The translations under genes and the position numbers were made by a program. Shown one piece after another: positions 62,897 to 64,000 of a stretch of 64,000 nucleotides of DNA. How positions within the stretch are numbered: position 1 is the first letter of the stretch; each line of letters starts with the position of its first letter. The notes below the pieces were generated by a model, which saw nothing but the letters and a program-made list of their open reading frames with translations, was not told the origin of the DNA and ran no database searches. The DNA is from Tsukamurella sp. TY48 (GTDB lineage Bacteria > Actinomycetota > Actinomycetes > Mycobacteriales > Mycobacteriaceae), in assembly GCF_019656655.1 (NCBI RefSeq), contig NZ_BPMV01000001.1, positions 1,426,001 through 1,490,000 on the forward strand, written 5' to 3'.

Positions 62897-63993
62897 CGGC
62901 ACCGCTCGCCGGTGGTCGGATCGAAGACGTGCACGTGGTCGGGCACCACCGTCAGCGTGACCTCCGCGCCGCGTTCGAGCCCGGAACCACCGCGCACCAC
63001 CACGGGCACATCACTCGCCGCACCGGTCTCCGGGTCGACGGTGCTCACCTCGGCGCGGGCGTATCCGTAGCTGTCGGAACCCAGTTCTTCCACCACGTCG
63101 ACCTTGGCCGCGATCCCCGGCGCGCCCGCTGCGCCCACCACGAAGCCCTCGGGCCGAACGCCCAGCACCACTGCGTCGCCGTCGATACTCGCGAGCGTGT
63201 CGCGGGCTACGGGCACGATCAGACCGCCGATGTTCACGCCGCCGTCGGCCTTGGTCCCGAGCAGGAGATTCATCGCGGGCGACCCGATGAATCCCGCCAC
63301 GAAGATGTTGCGAGGCTTGGCGAACAGTTCCGCCGGGGTATCCACCTGCTGGAGTACACCGTTCTTCAGAACCGCGACCCGGTGGCCCATCGTCATCGCC
63401 TCGACCTGATCGTGCGTGACGTACAGCGTGGTGATTCCGAGCTCCGCCTGCAGCCGGGCGATCTGGCCGCGCGTCTGGACACGGAGCTTGGCATCGAGAT
63501 TCGACAAGGGCTCGTCCATCAGCGAGACCTGCGGTGACCGGACGATCGCGCGGCCCATGGCAACGCGCTGCCGCTGACCGCCCGAGAGCTTGGCGGGCTT
63601 GCGATCGAGGTACTGGGTCAGGTCGAGTGTTCGCGCCGCGGCTGCGACCCGGTCGGAGATCTCCGACTTCGCCATTCCCGCGATCTTCAGGTGGAAGCCG
63701 ATGTTCTCCGCCACCGTCATGTGCGGGTAGAGCGCGTAGTTCTGGAAGACCATCGAGATATCGCGCTTGGCGGGCGCGATATCGGTCACGTCCCGGTCAC
63801 CGATCAGGATGCGCCCTTCGTCGACGCCCTCCAGGCCGGCGAGCATCCGCAGTGTGGTGGTCTTGCCGCATCCGGAAGGTCCGACCAGGACCATGAATTC
63901 GCCGTCCTCGATCGCGAGATCAAGACGGTCGACGGCGGGGCGTTCCACCCCGGTGTAGAACCGCGACGTCGACTCGAAGGTCACTGTTGCCAT
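62893..63993 (-). CDS. Sugar ABC transporter ATP-binding protein, UgpC/MsmK type
   Basis: A 366-residue ATPase of the carbohydrate-uptake class 1 (CUT1) family. Walker A GPSGCGKT (38-45), Q-loop VFQNYALYP, signature LSGGQ (136-140), Walker B SLMDE (157-161) and H-loop His194 are all intact. Residues about 240-366 form the OB-fold regulatory domain (VLGVRPEGF, VVEELGSDSYGY). It energises uptake of an oligosaccharide or sugar alcohol. ATG 63993; permease and binding-protein genes, if linked, would be outside the window. It heads the visible operon with the DUF5107 gene. Confidence 0.92.
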   Translation of the reverse strand: MATVTFESTSRFYTGVERPAVDRLDLAIEDGEFMVLVGPSGCGKTTTLRMLAGLEGVDEGRILIGDRDVTDIAPAKRDISMVFQNYALYPHMTVAENIGFHLKIAGMAKSEISDRVAAAARTLDLTQYLDRKPAKLSGGQRQRVAMGRAIVRSPQVSLMDEPLSNLDAKLRVQTRGQIARLQAELGITTLYVTHDQVEAMTMGHRVAVLKNGVLQQVDTPAELFAKPRNIFVAGFIGSPAMNLLLGTKADGGVNIGGLIVPVARDTLASIDGDAVVLGVRPEGFVVGAAGAPGIAAKVDVVEELGSDSYGYARAEVSTVDPETGAASDVPVVVRGGSGLERGAEVTLTVVPDHVHVFDPTTGERCR

Positions 63994-64000
63994 GAGATCT

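Noticed and set aside
1-64000. tRNA, rRNA, riboswitch, insertion sequence or phage genes
   Set aside because: I looked for tRNA-like cloverleaf ends, transposase motifs and integrases on both strands and found none I could support.

Overview
The window is high-GC actinobacterial DNA from a mycolic-acid-containing member of the Mycobacteriales. The pointers are an AftD-type arabinofuranosyltransferase, mycothiol-dependent formaldehyde dehydrogenase, the FadE5/FadA2/FabG4/HtdX fatty-acid genes, a DUF2613-like small protein and a DUF3068 protein. Tsukamurella or a close relative is my best guess (inference). I see no tRNA, rRNA, CRISPR array, insertion sequence or phage gene.

The backbone is an inverted, expanded version of the M. 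tuberculosis Rv0224c-Rv0244c neighbourhood, recalled from memory. It holds fadE5 (14517-16349), fadA2 (21263-22546), fabG4-htdX (22652-24896), a TetR gene (26555-27151), lpqI-like (27230-28384), DUF2613-aftD (32704-37144), an acyltransferase (37141-38358), DUF3068 (38515-39858), a membrane protein (41015-42697), a GT4 glycosyltransferase (53972-55114) and a methyltransferase (55140-55907). Relative orientations are kept. The blocks between look like lineage-specific insertions.

Region by region. 1-5940: hydrolase end, serine-protease lipoprotein, cyclase plus class III aminotransferase, glutaminase-STAS and M23 peptidase. 6053-12722: fadD, SDR, a broken LLM gene, TetR with a divergent MFS pump, and a DUF1023 hydrolase with a helical partner. 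12873-24896: endonuclease IV, methyltransferase, fadE5, an ABC-like/YhgE pair, acyltransferase, fadA2, fabG4 and htdX. 25016-26492: a MerR/hydrolase cassette bracketed by palindromes. 26555-42697: regulator, LpqI and cell-envelope genes. 42843-46434: five tandem paralogues of an unrecognised membrane family. 46646-53944: a PapA-like acyltransferase and a probable four-gene redox-signalling operon (receiver-flavoprotein, cNMP-domain kinase, MscR, metallo-hydrolase). 55970-60742: two large paralogous exported proteins, each with exactly 27 ungapped 12-residue repeats. 60959-63993: a DUF5107-type protein and a sugar-ABC ATPase.

Four fatty-acid loci (fadD, fadE5, fadA2/fabG4, tetR) share a TTAC(n6)GTAA-like palindrome and may form one regulon. 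The strongest candidates for undescribed biology are the twin 12-residue-repeat proteins, the five-gene array, and the thiol/NO-linked receiver-flavoprotein operon.
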